Below are positions 21,201 through 32,070 of a stretch of DNA of 64,000 nucleotides, in pieces. The notes beneath the pieces are model-generated. The model had not been told where the DNA came from. It saw only the letters and a program-made list of their open reading frames with translations, and ran no database searches. The stretch is from Bugulina stolonifera (Eukaryota > Bryozoa > Gymnolaemata > Cheilostomatida > Bugulidae). The translations under genes were made by a program, and so were the position numbers. The stretch covers positions 15,700,158-15,764,157 of the forward strand of contig OW285195.1 of assembly GCA_935421135.1 (NCBI GenBank), in the 5' to 3' direction. Every line of letters starts with the position of its first letter. Within the stretch, counting starts at the first letter, position 1.

Positions 21201-24200
21201 CTGGTAAGTGCCTTACATATTCACTCATGTAGTGATATGCGTCTACATGGCATGCTAGTGTAAGTTTTCAATTACATGCAGTATTCATGTATTTTTAGCA
21301 AGGAAATTATTTTTGAGCAGTCAGAGACTTGTTTCAAATCCATGAAAATACCAGTCCCTGACTGGGGTTTGAATCTGGTTCCTCTGCGGCACCTAATTGC
21401 CTAGCACAGTGAACAGAACATGCTACCACTACACCAGCTCAGCAACCTTGAAAAGGAAGCTTCACTAGTGAGCAGTAGACATGCTCTGATCGAAAATAGT
21501 TTCCTTGCTAAATGTACATCATTATATAAACAAAAAGGCCAATCTCCCTAAAATACAAAATTAATTTTTAATTAACCTTTATAATAGGCTTACTGTTGTG
21601 ACTGTCTCCCTCTTGTTTAGGACAACTTCAACACACAGACAAAGGCTACTACACAGTGTACATTTTATTGATTAAATAAGAAGGTAGCAATAGGCGTCTT
21701 TTGATATCACACCAGTTCATGTGAGGCTGATTTTGGTAACAAGCAGAGATGATGCACTGTGGAGTACTGCAGAAAATTAAATATTAAATATTAATTTATT
21801 AATTTAATATTAATATTAATTAGCTACATGTATTTATTTTACCTTCAAGTGCAATCCGAATAAGCCTAATGAATTCTGTGCTTTTTAACACTTGGTGTTT
21901 CTGTTAGTTTGTTAGTTGTTTTATTATTTTCTCAAAACATTCTCTACTTTCTAAAGTGGTTGTCATATTTTGTCATGTTGTTACATGTGTTTGCTGGTTG
22001 TCATATTTTGTCATGTTATTACATGTGTTTGCTGGTTGTCATATTTTGTCATGTTGTTACATGTGTTTGCTGGTTGTTTCCAGTTCTCACTACAAGTTGA
22101 ACTGATTATTTGACTTTAGATTCTGATCAGCTTCTTCATGGTTCACCTGTGCAGTAAGAGGTTCCTAGACAGAACTCTCATCATATTTGGATCCGTGTGT
22201 CAGGTGATCACCTTAGCCTGGTGTCTCTACTGGGTACCAACCTTCAAGGCGGAGGGGCCAAGTAAGTACCCTCACTATTATACATCTTGTACCCAAGTCT
22301 AGGACTGCTAGATAATAATCATAGTGATCACAGTCATGGAGGGCACATGTATGCACTATGATTGCACATTGAGTTTATGTCTATTTATATGTATATATAC
22401 ATGTACATGTGCGTATGTAGTTACTCTATGGGAAGCTGTACTAAAGTGCTAAATAAATTACCAGGGCATTAATATACTATTATTGGTTAAAGTTAGGCAC
22501 TAATAATGGGTTCAGGTCACTTGGCCCAACATTATAAGATGTTACATTTCTACTCCTGACTCTCAACTATCATACTAGGCCAGTTATGTTATACTCTGCA
22601 TACATTATACATTACATAACGTAACACTGCATTGTAATATTGTTGCTATATTATATTACAGAGGACTATCTGAATAACACACTTATTTTGGTACCAGCAC
22701 TGGTTGTCAATGTATTTGGATTACCGTTCCTATTCGTCTGCCACATATCTCTATTCTCTAAGCTACTTAAACCTGACATACAAGGTGAGATAACTTCACT
22801 ATCCTATGCCACTACTGTAATAGTATACAGTAGTGGCATAGTTGAATAGAAGTGGATATGTGAAGATTCATGTTCACCTACATTTATATTATAGTAAATT
22901 GTTATACCTTCTGTGATATACTTGTACGGTATTTCAAGTGGTGGCCTACATTTTGTTAGGAGTTATCTCTCCATTACTTAGGTTAGCCTATATTATTATG
23001 TGAAGTTATTCATAACACTCCCTGACTACTATTTAACCAGTCTACAACTCTTCCATAGCATTGCATCATCAGTGTGGGAGTTATCTTCCTTTGAAGGTGA
23101 CAACCCACATTAAATAATGACAGTGAACGTTTAATCCTGGAACCATGTAGCATGCTACCATAACCATCGATAGTCTAGACCAAATGAAGGAAGCTACATT
23201 ATGTTTGTTAGAAAATCTCTCTGTGATTAGGAGTTGGCTGCCCCTTACGTAGATCACCATCTGTCTAATAGTAGCAATGATGCAAGGACATAGTGGAGAA
23301 CAATGTTGACATGGCTGTATGATTGCTACAGGTACAGGACATGGTATACGGAGGATTGTAGGAGGTATTGCGTCCATCTTGGGTCCAAACTGGGCAAGTT
23401 CTCTGCTGGAACATCACTATATCATGTTTGGCGTGATGTTGGGGTTGAATGTGTTAGCACTGGTAAGTAGGTTTATTCCTACAGATTGCACAAGTAATAG
23501 TTTCATACTCAGTGACAGTCAATCATATGACTTATTTATATGTAATGCATGTAGATTAAAGTTATTTTTAAAAACTGTTGACTTGTAAAATCAAATAATT
23601 CCAATGTGAGAAAACTTTATGCTTAGGAATCTATATTAAATGAACACTACCCTGCAAAAAGCCAGTTAACTTAACAAAAGCCACAGGATCCTGTGAAACT
23701 AAGATTTTTCTGCCCATGAGCAAATATATACTTGATTCCACACATTTATTCAGTGGAACATTGTCCAAATTCCGGCATATTGTGTGATTCAGTCATTGAG
23801 TGATCTTCCCTCTATGTGTTGGGATTAGAATCTATCGGGTGATAATGCATTATGTTGATGAATCACCAATCACTGCGTTCGTTTGGTTAATGAATCACCA
23901 ATCACGCCATTCATTTGGTTGAGCATGGCAAAAGTCCCCATGCTGAACGCCAGGCCACACCCAGCAACTCAAATCTTAGGAGTTCGGTCAAAAAGTATGC
24001 AACTTTTCATCAGTGATCGTATGGCCCAGTCATTAAAATAGGGATACAGTGAGAGTCTCTTCAACTCATAGTACAGCCAAGTGTGCAATGAGCATGTATA
24101 ATAAAATTTCCCGTTTAAAATACAAAACATTGCATAAGCAACTGCAAACTACTGAATATATTCTTAATTCTCTATTTGATGACCCTTTTTAATTATAATT

Positions 24201-25462
24201 ATTTGAATTGTACTTGGCTATACCATACTACTACTATACTTTAGTATCCAACTGTCACTGTTTTGGGACTAAGCGATGCTTCTAAGCGTATTGGGTTACT
24301 TGACTATTGGTTTATATTGTAGAGAAGCACCTCTTCTATTGTGAATCAAGTATTAATGGAGTAATCATGGTGTAGGTCGCAATCCCTTGCCAACATGGAA
24401 GGGCCGACCTTTTTATTTCGGCCCCTCGGGTGCTCTTTATAATGTCTTAGTCGCTCCTCCCAGTCAGGTCAGGGGGTTTTGTAGATTTAAAATAATTAAT
24501 TGGGCATTTATTGTAGGCTGATGGCCCATTGGCCCCTCAGACCCTGGGCGGAAACCAGTTTTATATAAAAGGTGCCGCCTTTTCATCTTAGTCAGTAGTT
24601 CAATGCAGTCACATCTATTTACTTAGATGCCTGAAATTCTTGATAAAAACCAATGGGACTACCTAGCAGCCTCCCAGCCTAGTTCCCTGTGGAACTGAGC
24701 TCCTGGAGTAATTAGTGTGATCAGAGATCACTTGTACTTCCACCTGGAAACAGTGATATAATAAAATACGTGATATTGGACCTGATGATTGCTTGTGTAG
24801 GTAACATCTAAGCAGTACCAGATCGGCCCTAGGGTTTTTGCTCCAAAGTTCAATGCAAAGCAACGATGTGTTGGGCAGTGCCCTACCTACTATTATTATA
24901 TTATTTTCCTTATCAACAATGAATTTTATTTGCAAATTTTATTTTATTTTCCGCATATTTGTTCAATCCGTTTGCATAGCAACAAGTGCTCCATTTATTG
25001 AATCATGAAATAATTGTTTTATGGTGAAAATCGGCAACTTACATGTGTATGTTATTCAGTTGAGCTGGGCTCTCTACTAGTTTGTCTTATGATTTAGAGT
25101 CTTTAGTTCAGAGAAACAATTTTACCTAAAAAGCAAAAATGTTCATTATAATATATTTTTATTAACTTCACATTAAGTTTTATTAACATATATGCAGTTT
25201 CAAATACTTGTAGTGATAGAAATATAACAGTTGTAGAACAATAATAATAATTGTTACTAATTACATTATATTGTATTATATTGTATTATATTCTTATATT
25301 GTATTTACATTGTACATTGTATAAAATGTGCTTTAGATTCTCATAATGCTGTCCTACAACAAGCTCTACGTACCGATAGAAAAGCCTTCACTTACTCACC
25401 ATGTGGATGATGACTCTGCTGAGGAAGAGGTCAATGAGAGAACTAGACTCATCAATAGCTAG
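15872..25462 (+). CDS. MFS transporter, MFSD8/CLN7-like (probable lysosomal membrane protein)
   Basis: Exons in phase: 15872-15971, 16168-16229, 17007-17143, 18014-18141, 18770-18889, 19282-19361, 19666-20098, 21120-21203, 22120-22261, 22662-22784, 23332-23462, 25337-25462. The start ATG has context AAACATGGCC. Features: N-terminal LGTIGLLSLFGG, TM2-TM3 loop GRFYDKTRR (MFS motif A), GLGNGYFPVVLAEISHG and MAMRQVGLLVGPGFN. A long hydrophilic central loop with two in-frame repeat sets precedes TMFTPLCTKYFGWTEEQ, which matches MFSD8 around its TM7-TM8 loop. The C-terminus is EEEVNERTRLINS, where ERTRLI is an acidic dileucine lysosomal sorting signal. Phase 1 out of exon 7 and phase 0 into exon 8 show that one short exon (length 2 mod 3) carrying TM7 is missing from my model. 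Candidates lie at 20139-20300. Family confidence is lower than MFS confidence. Confidence 0.78.
17155..17815. repeat. 22-bp minisatellite, about 29 copies, MFSD8-like intron 3
   Basis: Nearly uniform units TTAGTGTATATTACTATAAT plus AT, with A/G and A/T variants (ATTGCT, CTATTA). The array begins within 15 bp of the donor of exon 3. Confidence 0.97.
18145..18238. repeat. (TCTG)n microsatellite, about 23 units, MFSD8-like intron 4
   Basis: Perfect tetranucleotide run starting immediately after the splice donor GTGAGTC of the exon ending at 18141. Expected to be length-polymorphic. Confidence 0.98.
19154..19267. repeat. 60-bp direct duplication, intron 5
   Basis: TTACCTTACTGCTGTTCATG and its surroundings occur twice with a 60-bp period, ending about 15 bp before the acceptor of the exon at 19282. 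Confidence 0.93.
19545..19645. repeat. 33-bp tandem repeat, 3 copies, just upstream of exon 7
   Basis: Unit GGAGTTGTCAGCTCATGTCT plus GTACGTTTGTCTA. Each unit ends TGTCTAG, an acceptor-like site. The partly diverged fourth unit contains the real acceptor TTTGTAG at 19665. Confidence 0.93.
19790..19959 (+). repeat. in-frame coding repeats in the MFSD8-like central loop
   Basis: Inside the exon 19666-20098 a 24-bp unit is repeated three times (peptide PPTNGIQT) and then a 21-bp unit three times (peptide NGHHTVA). Both periods are multiples of 3, so the frame is kept. The loop faces the cytoplasm in the usual MFS topology. Confidence 0.95.
20298..20750. repeat. 41-bp minisatellite, 11 copies, MFSD8-like intron 7
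   Basis: Unit GATATCACCTACCATGTGTA plus TATGGTTATATATATGCTGTA, with T/A variants at ATGTGTAT / ATGAGTAT. Confidence 0.97.
20866..21113. repeat. 29-bp minisatellite, about 8-9 copies, abutting exon 8
   Basis: Unit CCATTGACTCATGTGTATAC plus TTTCTACTA. The array runs right into the TTTACAG acceptor of the exon at 21120 and forms its pyrimidine tract. Confidence 0.96.
21296..21510 (-). mobile_element. tRNA-like element with terminal inverted repeats, MFSD8-like intron 8
   Basis: Ends TAGCAAGGAAATTATTTTT and GAAAATAGTTTCCTTGCTA are inverted repeats. The minus strand of 21357-21447 looks tRNA-derived: A box GAGCTGGTGTAGTGGTAGCA, B box GATTCAAACCCC. It resembles the segments near 1140 and 9679. 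Confidence 0.65.
21958..22078. repeat. 38-bp tandem repeat, 3 copies
   Basis: Unit TGTCATATTTTGTCATGTTG plus TTACATGTGTTTGCTGGT, in the intron 5' of the exon at 22120. Confidence 0.95.
23463..25336. other. last, long intron of the MFSD8-like gene
   Basis: 1.9 kb without exon-like open frames. A GC-richer block at about 24370-24660 (AAGGGCCGACC, TTTCGGCCCC, CCCTGGGCGG) stands out from the AT-rich surroundings and may be a repeat insertion, but I could not find its ends. 23870-23930 has a short direct repeat around TGAATCACCAATCAC. Confidence 0.4.
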
Positions 25463-28400
25463 AAGGACAGACAAGATGGCTGCTGCTAGTCTACAAAACC
25501 TACAAAGAAATTATAAACTTGTTGATTCGTTATACTAATTCCATGCTAACTAACCAACTAACCAGTCAGTCACACAGTCACACAGTCACACGATCTCTAC
25601 ACACTGACTGATATTTGATCATTCAAATATTGATCACTAGGACCAGCATCACAACTCTCTCTGTCATCCCAAGCAGTACATTATCTGCCTGACAAGCACA
25701 TTGCTCAATATATTGCTGATTTGTTCTTACATGTATTTTTTTATTATTTTCCATGTCACTCTCACAACTCGATCAATCATTGAGGCACTAATACTCTCCT
25801 TTTTGTAGATTTCCTAATTTATGACTCTGCTAAAATATTATTGTTGATCATGTACATTTTCAGATTAAACAAAAAAAAACCCATTTTATTGCCACCCATC
25901 TTTCTTCACTAGGAGTAATTTATTGTTGTGAAAGATGAGTTAGCACTTCTGGATTATAAATACTTATTAGAACAATAATATTGTCTATTTTGTAAAATTT
26001 AAATAAAAAAAGTCCAAATGAATCATGGGGTACCAAACATTTGCTTCAAAATAAACCTCTATAAATTGTACTCATAAATTGAACATTGCATGTTGCAATG
26101 CTTATGACACTTACAATTAATTATCCACTTATTTTAATTGCACTTCTAACAGAATTTTTGTTGGATTTTACAAATTGCAGCTAATAGTTTCAGATATGGT
26201 ATATTTCCAGCTCAAGAGTCTGAAGTCTTTAAAAGGTCCTCTGGTTGTGTTACTATGAAATTTTTCGAAGTAAATATAGGTCAGCCGTTATTCTGTATGC
26301 TACTTGTAAGTGCTTCATGGTTTGATATAGGTGGTTACAATGGTAGCAAGCTGACTCACCCTATTTTACACTCCATTTACAAGGGAACCCAGTGTCCCAG
26401 AACTTAATGAAATATACCAAGGGGAAGGGCTGTATGCTTAGTGCTTTGGTAGCCCAAGACTTCTGAGTTCACATTTGTTTCACAACAGTTTTATAGATTT
26501 AAAAACAAACACAATCAAAAGATGGCCTAATATTTCAGAGACATGTCATGGACCAAGGGTAAACTTGGGTGCTTGGATTTGACAACAATGAGCTCCAACA
26601 GGACACACTAATGCCTCGTGGTGTCAAGGATGTGTGACCGTAGAAAAAATCCTTTGATTTGTCGGTCCTTTTCCTTCAAGTACTCCCCCCCCCTCACCTA
26701 AACTGAACTAATAATTACTTGAAACCGATTACAAAGTTGACTATAGAGTGTCCAGTTTTAAACCAATAGTCATCCACCAGCTGCACACCTGACATGCACC
26801 GTGTTCACTCCACAAGCATTCATAAACATATTACTCAATATTGATTACAAGGTGAAATAAGTACCTGGATGAACAGGTAACTGATTTAATATTTTCATCA
26901 TACTTATATTTTTTATAATGTTTGACAAGATTTTAAATGCCACGTACTTGCAAAAAAAGACGGAGCATAGTAAAGAAATAAGTAATCTGCATCATCCTGT
27001 GCGTCGAATGGTGGCTACTTAGTAATGTGCTGGTAGCTACATGACGTATTTACTAAGCAAAAACATTTGGACTCGAGGTTTTGAAATGATATAAATTATA
27101 CTGCTTAATGTACATGTATTTATGTAAACCAGGTTCCGGGTTCGTAAGAGTCATAGAATAGTACACAAAGGCGTATTCCGCTGTACATTGTACATCTAGT
27201 ATTTTCATGGAAATAATAAAAATGCACATTTTTATATATGCTGTATATTTATTTAACTGATCATTTGTATTGGTATAAACGGTGTAATATAATGAATTAT
27301 TCCTTGCTCATCCAGCAGTCACAAAATATGTGCATTTTAATCACTAGCCAGACAATTCAACCATTTATCATAGTCGATTGTTTTAGTTTCAGATAACAAA
27401 AATGTCTCACGTGATCAGTGAGATATAATTTTCAAGGTAATATTCATAATTTATTTATGTATTATTATAGTTGATTAAAGTACAGAACATATGCATTAGT
27501 GAAGTCATCATTCTACGTAGCGGTGATGTTCACCATGCAACCATTTCAAGGTTGAACAAGCACCTGGCTGCTTTGCAGCGGCAAAGGATAGCAGTAGTGA
27601 TATCATATGCTGCGGAATCTCTAAAGTGCCACGTCGTTGTGTCACAGTTGACATGTCTGGCAAATGAGCCACTCTCTGCAACTGACGTCCACAATCCTCG
27701 CAATATTTGGCAACCCATTGTCAGCTTGCATACAGCAAAATAACAAAAAACGGTAAACAACTTTGTCACCTTCATGCAGGGCAAATACTGCATAGTAAAT
27801 GTAAACATGTTACATTATACTTATACTTGTAGTCAGAGCATATATCAAGTCTATACTAAGCACCAGAGCATCTTATGGTTTTCATAAAACTCCCATTAAT
27901 AGCTTATTATATTATATTCAGTACAAAACATCTTATGAATTTAGTATCTGTTGTAAATTTAATAGCATGCGTTCTTCCAGATCAATCACCCACAACTCCC
28001 TCAAATTTCAAACCTCATTGACTCACGAAATGCTGTGTATCAAAGCCAAAGTCTTCATTTCACTACTCTAATTCTACCCACAATGCATTTCACCCACGAT
28101 GCTCCATAAACAAGCATTTCATCCATTAGGCTCCATAAACAACCACCTGTGGAGTGTGGGCAGATATAAGCTCTGGGTGTTAACCTCGATTCTGGCAACA
28201 GTTCAGTAATAATCAGTTCAGTAATGATAATGATAATTTGTGATGTCATAGGTAGTATGATGTCATAGATGGTAGTGATGTCATTAATTTATCTTGCAAT
28301 GCAACAAATGAATCAAATGGAGCTTGATAAGACAAGCACTGGAATCTAGTTGAACAAACAGTGTTATGAAAGCCAACCAGTAGTTTATTTGATGATAAAG

Positions 28401-30060
28401 CCAGGCACCCATTTGATCGGTGCCCATTTGATCGCTGACAGACAGAAGTAGATGATGTAGATGTGGCTAATTGCAAAGCCACCTGGTGTTTACATGAGCC
28501 TCCCCCCCCCCCCTCCTCCTTTGAACTACAACTTAGCCCATATGCTGCTCACCTTGCTAATTGGACAATTAGAATGAAGGCACAAAGTCAAATTATTGAG
28601 TGGAATCTTTTTCCATGCCTTCTATCCTAATACCATAGATTATTCTCACATTATCTCACCACGCCTTTGATTCACATTGAACTTCTCACCTCAAGAAACT
28701 CCCATCAACAATCGGATCAGAACAATTCAGTACAATTCATTTAAATTCCTACCTGTATTACTTTTGATTCCTTCCTCCATGTACATGGCAGGTTATCTTC
28801 TTTCGATTTGTATAGCTTTGTATGAAGATATGGCGACACTCTCTCTGTTTGATCATGTCAATATTATGCCGATCGCGTTTCCCATGGCCGTAGTTGACCA
28901 ATGCTGGATAACTTAAACTGTACACAATTGTAGGTGTAAATAGTATATAAATACTAAACCAACAAATTAAAATTAACTTGTCAATTTGAGACACAGCATT
29001 ACAACACTCTATAACTTTATAATTCTCAGCCAATACATTCACAAATGTTATGTTTAGTATTTTTTCATAATTATACTAAAGCACACTGAATACATAATTT
29101 TATTATAAATATAAACGCTATAGACTATCTGGAATAATGTGCACTGAACATGTCTGCATGCAATAATGTTATATAAGCAGCAGTTACAAATATCACTTTT
29201 ATTATTTTATATAGACAAGTGCAAAATATTGATTTTAGTAACAATGACATAATAGTCATTAGATTTAGCAGTCAGACTGCTATGTTATGCTTGTTGACAA
29301 TTGCTTAGAGAACTCATGTACTTATGCAGTGTTGGATTCCACAATTATCATGACTTTCATTTTTTGAGACAAAAAATTCTAGAAAATTTGATGGAGCCAG
29401 TTTTGACTAGTTTATCATTTTGTTGGCTGGGATTTTGATTCATTATAATAATTGGTTTTGTTCCATCAATTGTGATACACTATTTTATCAACAAAAAATC
29501 AAGTTGACTCAAATGCAAGTGATTTCTTACATTGCTGCTAAAAATGTCATATATACATGTACAAGGCAAAACTGTAATATAGTATACAAATTATGGATAT
29601 CAAGGCATCAATAATGGTTGTTCTAGGACAATGTTACAGTGCTAATGCAGGTATTTTTAGTCTAGTCTGGTACTTTATTCAGACAAATTATTATTATAAT
29701 TCTTGTTTGTACCCAAATAAATTCTGAAGTTCAATCAAGTGGGGATATTGGTAAGGCCACTGTATTAGGCATCATCCTTTTACTCTAGTTGCTGCCTTAG
29801 CTGGTTATTTCAGTTGTAAAGTTAAAAGTTTATATATGATGTATTTACCATTAAAATGCAATTCCTAGAATTAATTATCATTACAATTATACATATAATT
29901 AACTGTAATGCACTATGCATGTACCTGTATGTATAAATAATTACAGTATACAGGTACATGCATAGCATTTTATTGAGTGCAAGGTATTCGGAGTTGAGCC
30001 CCTTTAATTTATATAACTATTTAGAAAGCCAATATTTACCTGTAGTATAATTTATACCTT
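25463..30060. other. long intergenic region; MFSD8-like 3' end, otherwise nothing recognised
   Basis: AATAAA at 26002 is a possible poly(A) signal of the MFSD8-like gene, 540 nt past its stop. The rest is AT-rich with homopolymer runs (C run at 28502-28513). Local duplications include the GCTCCATAAACAA blocks near 28100-28145. Inspected open frames (for example 27471-27743) have no recognisable protein features. Confidence 0.45.
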
Positions 30061-30385
30061 GCCTACCTACCCTTACTATACCTGACTATACCTGGCTATT
30101 ATACCTAGCTATATGACACCATTACACCTTACTAGTATACCTTACTATACCTAACTATACCTAACTATACCTGGCTATACCTAACTATACCTTGCTATAC
30201 CTGACTATACCTTACTATACCTAACTATACCTGGCTATACCTTGCTATACCTGACTATACTTAACTATACCAAACTATACCTAACTATAGCTAATCTTTC
30301 CTTATTATACCAAACTATACCTGACTATACCTAACTATAGCTAACTATAGCTAATCTTTCCTTATTATACCAAACTATACCTATT
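30060..30385. repeat. 10-11-bp CTATACCTAA/CTATACCTGA minisatellite
   Basis: About 30 short imperfect units of CTATACC(T/A)(A/G)A type, with two longer higher-order copies including GCTAATCTTTCCTTATTATA. Confidence 0.92.
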
Positions 30386-31019
30386 GCAGTGTTTTACCAT
30401 TTTTATTCTAACTATAAAAATTTTCGGCTGTAAATCAAATATTCAACATTGTGGATATAGATTTATAATTTATGTTCTTTTAATTTGAAATGCTGTTCAA
30501 GTATAGCAGTCCATCCTTCCTTTACAATAAGTATTAATCTATCATCATATATAAGCAAAAAAATTAGGAGGTAAATAATTTTGATCAATGAATTCTGTTT
30601 ATTGTACATATTATAATCAGTATAGCAAGAAAACACAATATAATATCAAATGACAGTTTGCAAAAAATTTTACAATCACAAATGTACAAATCCATATTGT
30701 GGCTCAATAACCCCCCACCCACAATCGACAACATGTATTTGTCTGTGAACCTTGTTTTCATAATTTCATTATTTACAACTGATTATAATTCTTCTATACT
30801 CAAAGGCATCTCTTACACATAACACACTGGAAATAGTTAACTGAAATGAATAACCAGTAACCACTTCTAGCACAGACATCACCAGTGATGTGTCTAGTAC
30901 TCCACTTTTACACAATATACAGGTTCATTGAATGGGCAGCAATATGAAAGTGAAGAAGAAAGTGCAAGCCGAGTGGAATTCTTGGAGGAAAATCTCATGA
31001 GTGTTATGTGATAAGAGGA

Positions 31020-31345
31020 TAGCGACGGAACCCATTGAAAAGATTTACCAAGTTTCTGTAAGACCAGCTATGATGTATGGGCTAGAAACACTAGCAACCA
31101 CCAAGAGGTACGTAGAGGAGTTGGAAACAGCAGAATTATCTAGGAAAGAAGATGCTTGAATTGGACATACCAGGGAGAGGACGCAGGTGTAAGCTGGGAA
31201 GAAGGTATATATATGTGATAAAAGAGGACATGAAAGAAGCAGGAGTGACCATGGAAATAGCAGGAGACAGGAGCGAACGGAGGCGTAGGATCCGCTGTGG
31301 CCACCCGTATAGGGAAGGAGCACAAAGATTGAATGGACAGCATTC
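31020..31345 (+). pseudogene. 3' fragment of an RTE-type LINE reverse transcriptase ORF
   Basis: Frame 1 reads KIYQVSVRPAMMYGLET then ELETAE, the usual region after the RT thumb. After a stop and frameshift the neighbouring frame reads GRGRRCKLGRR, EDMKEAG and ERRRRIRCGHP, which match the conserved C-terminal tail of RTE-like ORFs (DMRELG, WRRLIRCGDP). A decayed 5'-truncated copy. Confidence 0.72.
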
Positions 31346-31830
31346 ACTCCTGTCATAATCAGCTGTTCTATGCATATTCTACTTTCCTGTCTGTGATGTC
31401 AACAACAAAACAACTGGCAGGTATTTTTACTTTGGTGCTTGGTGATATGTAAGGTATTAGAATTATTATGTAGATAGTTAATGTCTTACACAATAATAGC
31501 CACTGATAGATTTACAATTAATTAGATAACTTGATACAATTTTGTAGACAAATATATTGAAAACAACAATGATTGATGGAACAATACATAATTCTATATA
31601 TAACTTCTCACGTATGTCTCGTATTTCGATAGAACCAGACTGGATGAATTCAACGTTATACGGTATAGCTTTTTGAAATGATGAAATAAAAAAAGAAATT
31701 AATTTATGCAAGCAAACTTGCCGTCTCTGCAGTACAATAAGGTTTAATTATAACTTTTTTACCTGAGCTATCTCCTGGGGGCAATTCTCACAACTATTGC
31801 CTTTTTCTAACCTTTCTACTGTGGTCCAGC

Positions 31831-32070
31831 TGGGAGTGGCTGTGGCCTAGTGGTTAGGGCTCTGGACTTTCACGTGGGAGTCCCAGGTTCAATTCCCCCA
31901 AAAGGTCATTGGGGCTGTTAGGAAGATCATCCAACTTTATAACGCTCCTGTGCCTCATATAACACTTTGCCATTGGTGAAGTGCCCCTTACCCACCCTAA
32001 GCTAGAAAGAATTATCATTGCTTTCTTGCCTGGGTTTAATTGTGGGAAGTAAAGCCGGTAAATATTTTTA
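31831..32070 (+). mobile_element. tRNA-derived SINE
   Basis: 5' part resembles a tRNA: A box TGGCCTAGTGGTTAGGGC, B box GGTTCAATTCCCC about 45 bp later. A tRNA-unrelated body follows (CATTGGTGAAGTGCCCC) and ends near TAAAGCCGGTAAATATTTT. The spacing of the boxes fits an internal pol III promoter. Confidence 0.75.

Noticed and set aside
27471..27808. Overlapping 90-codon frames on both strands
   Set aside because: Neither has domain features, splice partners or composition unlike the surroundings.
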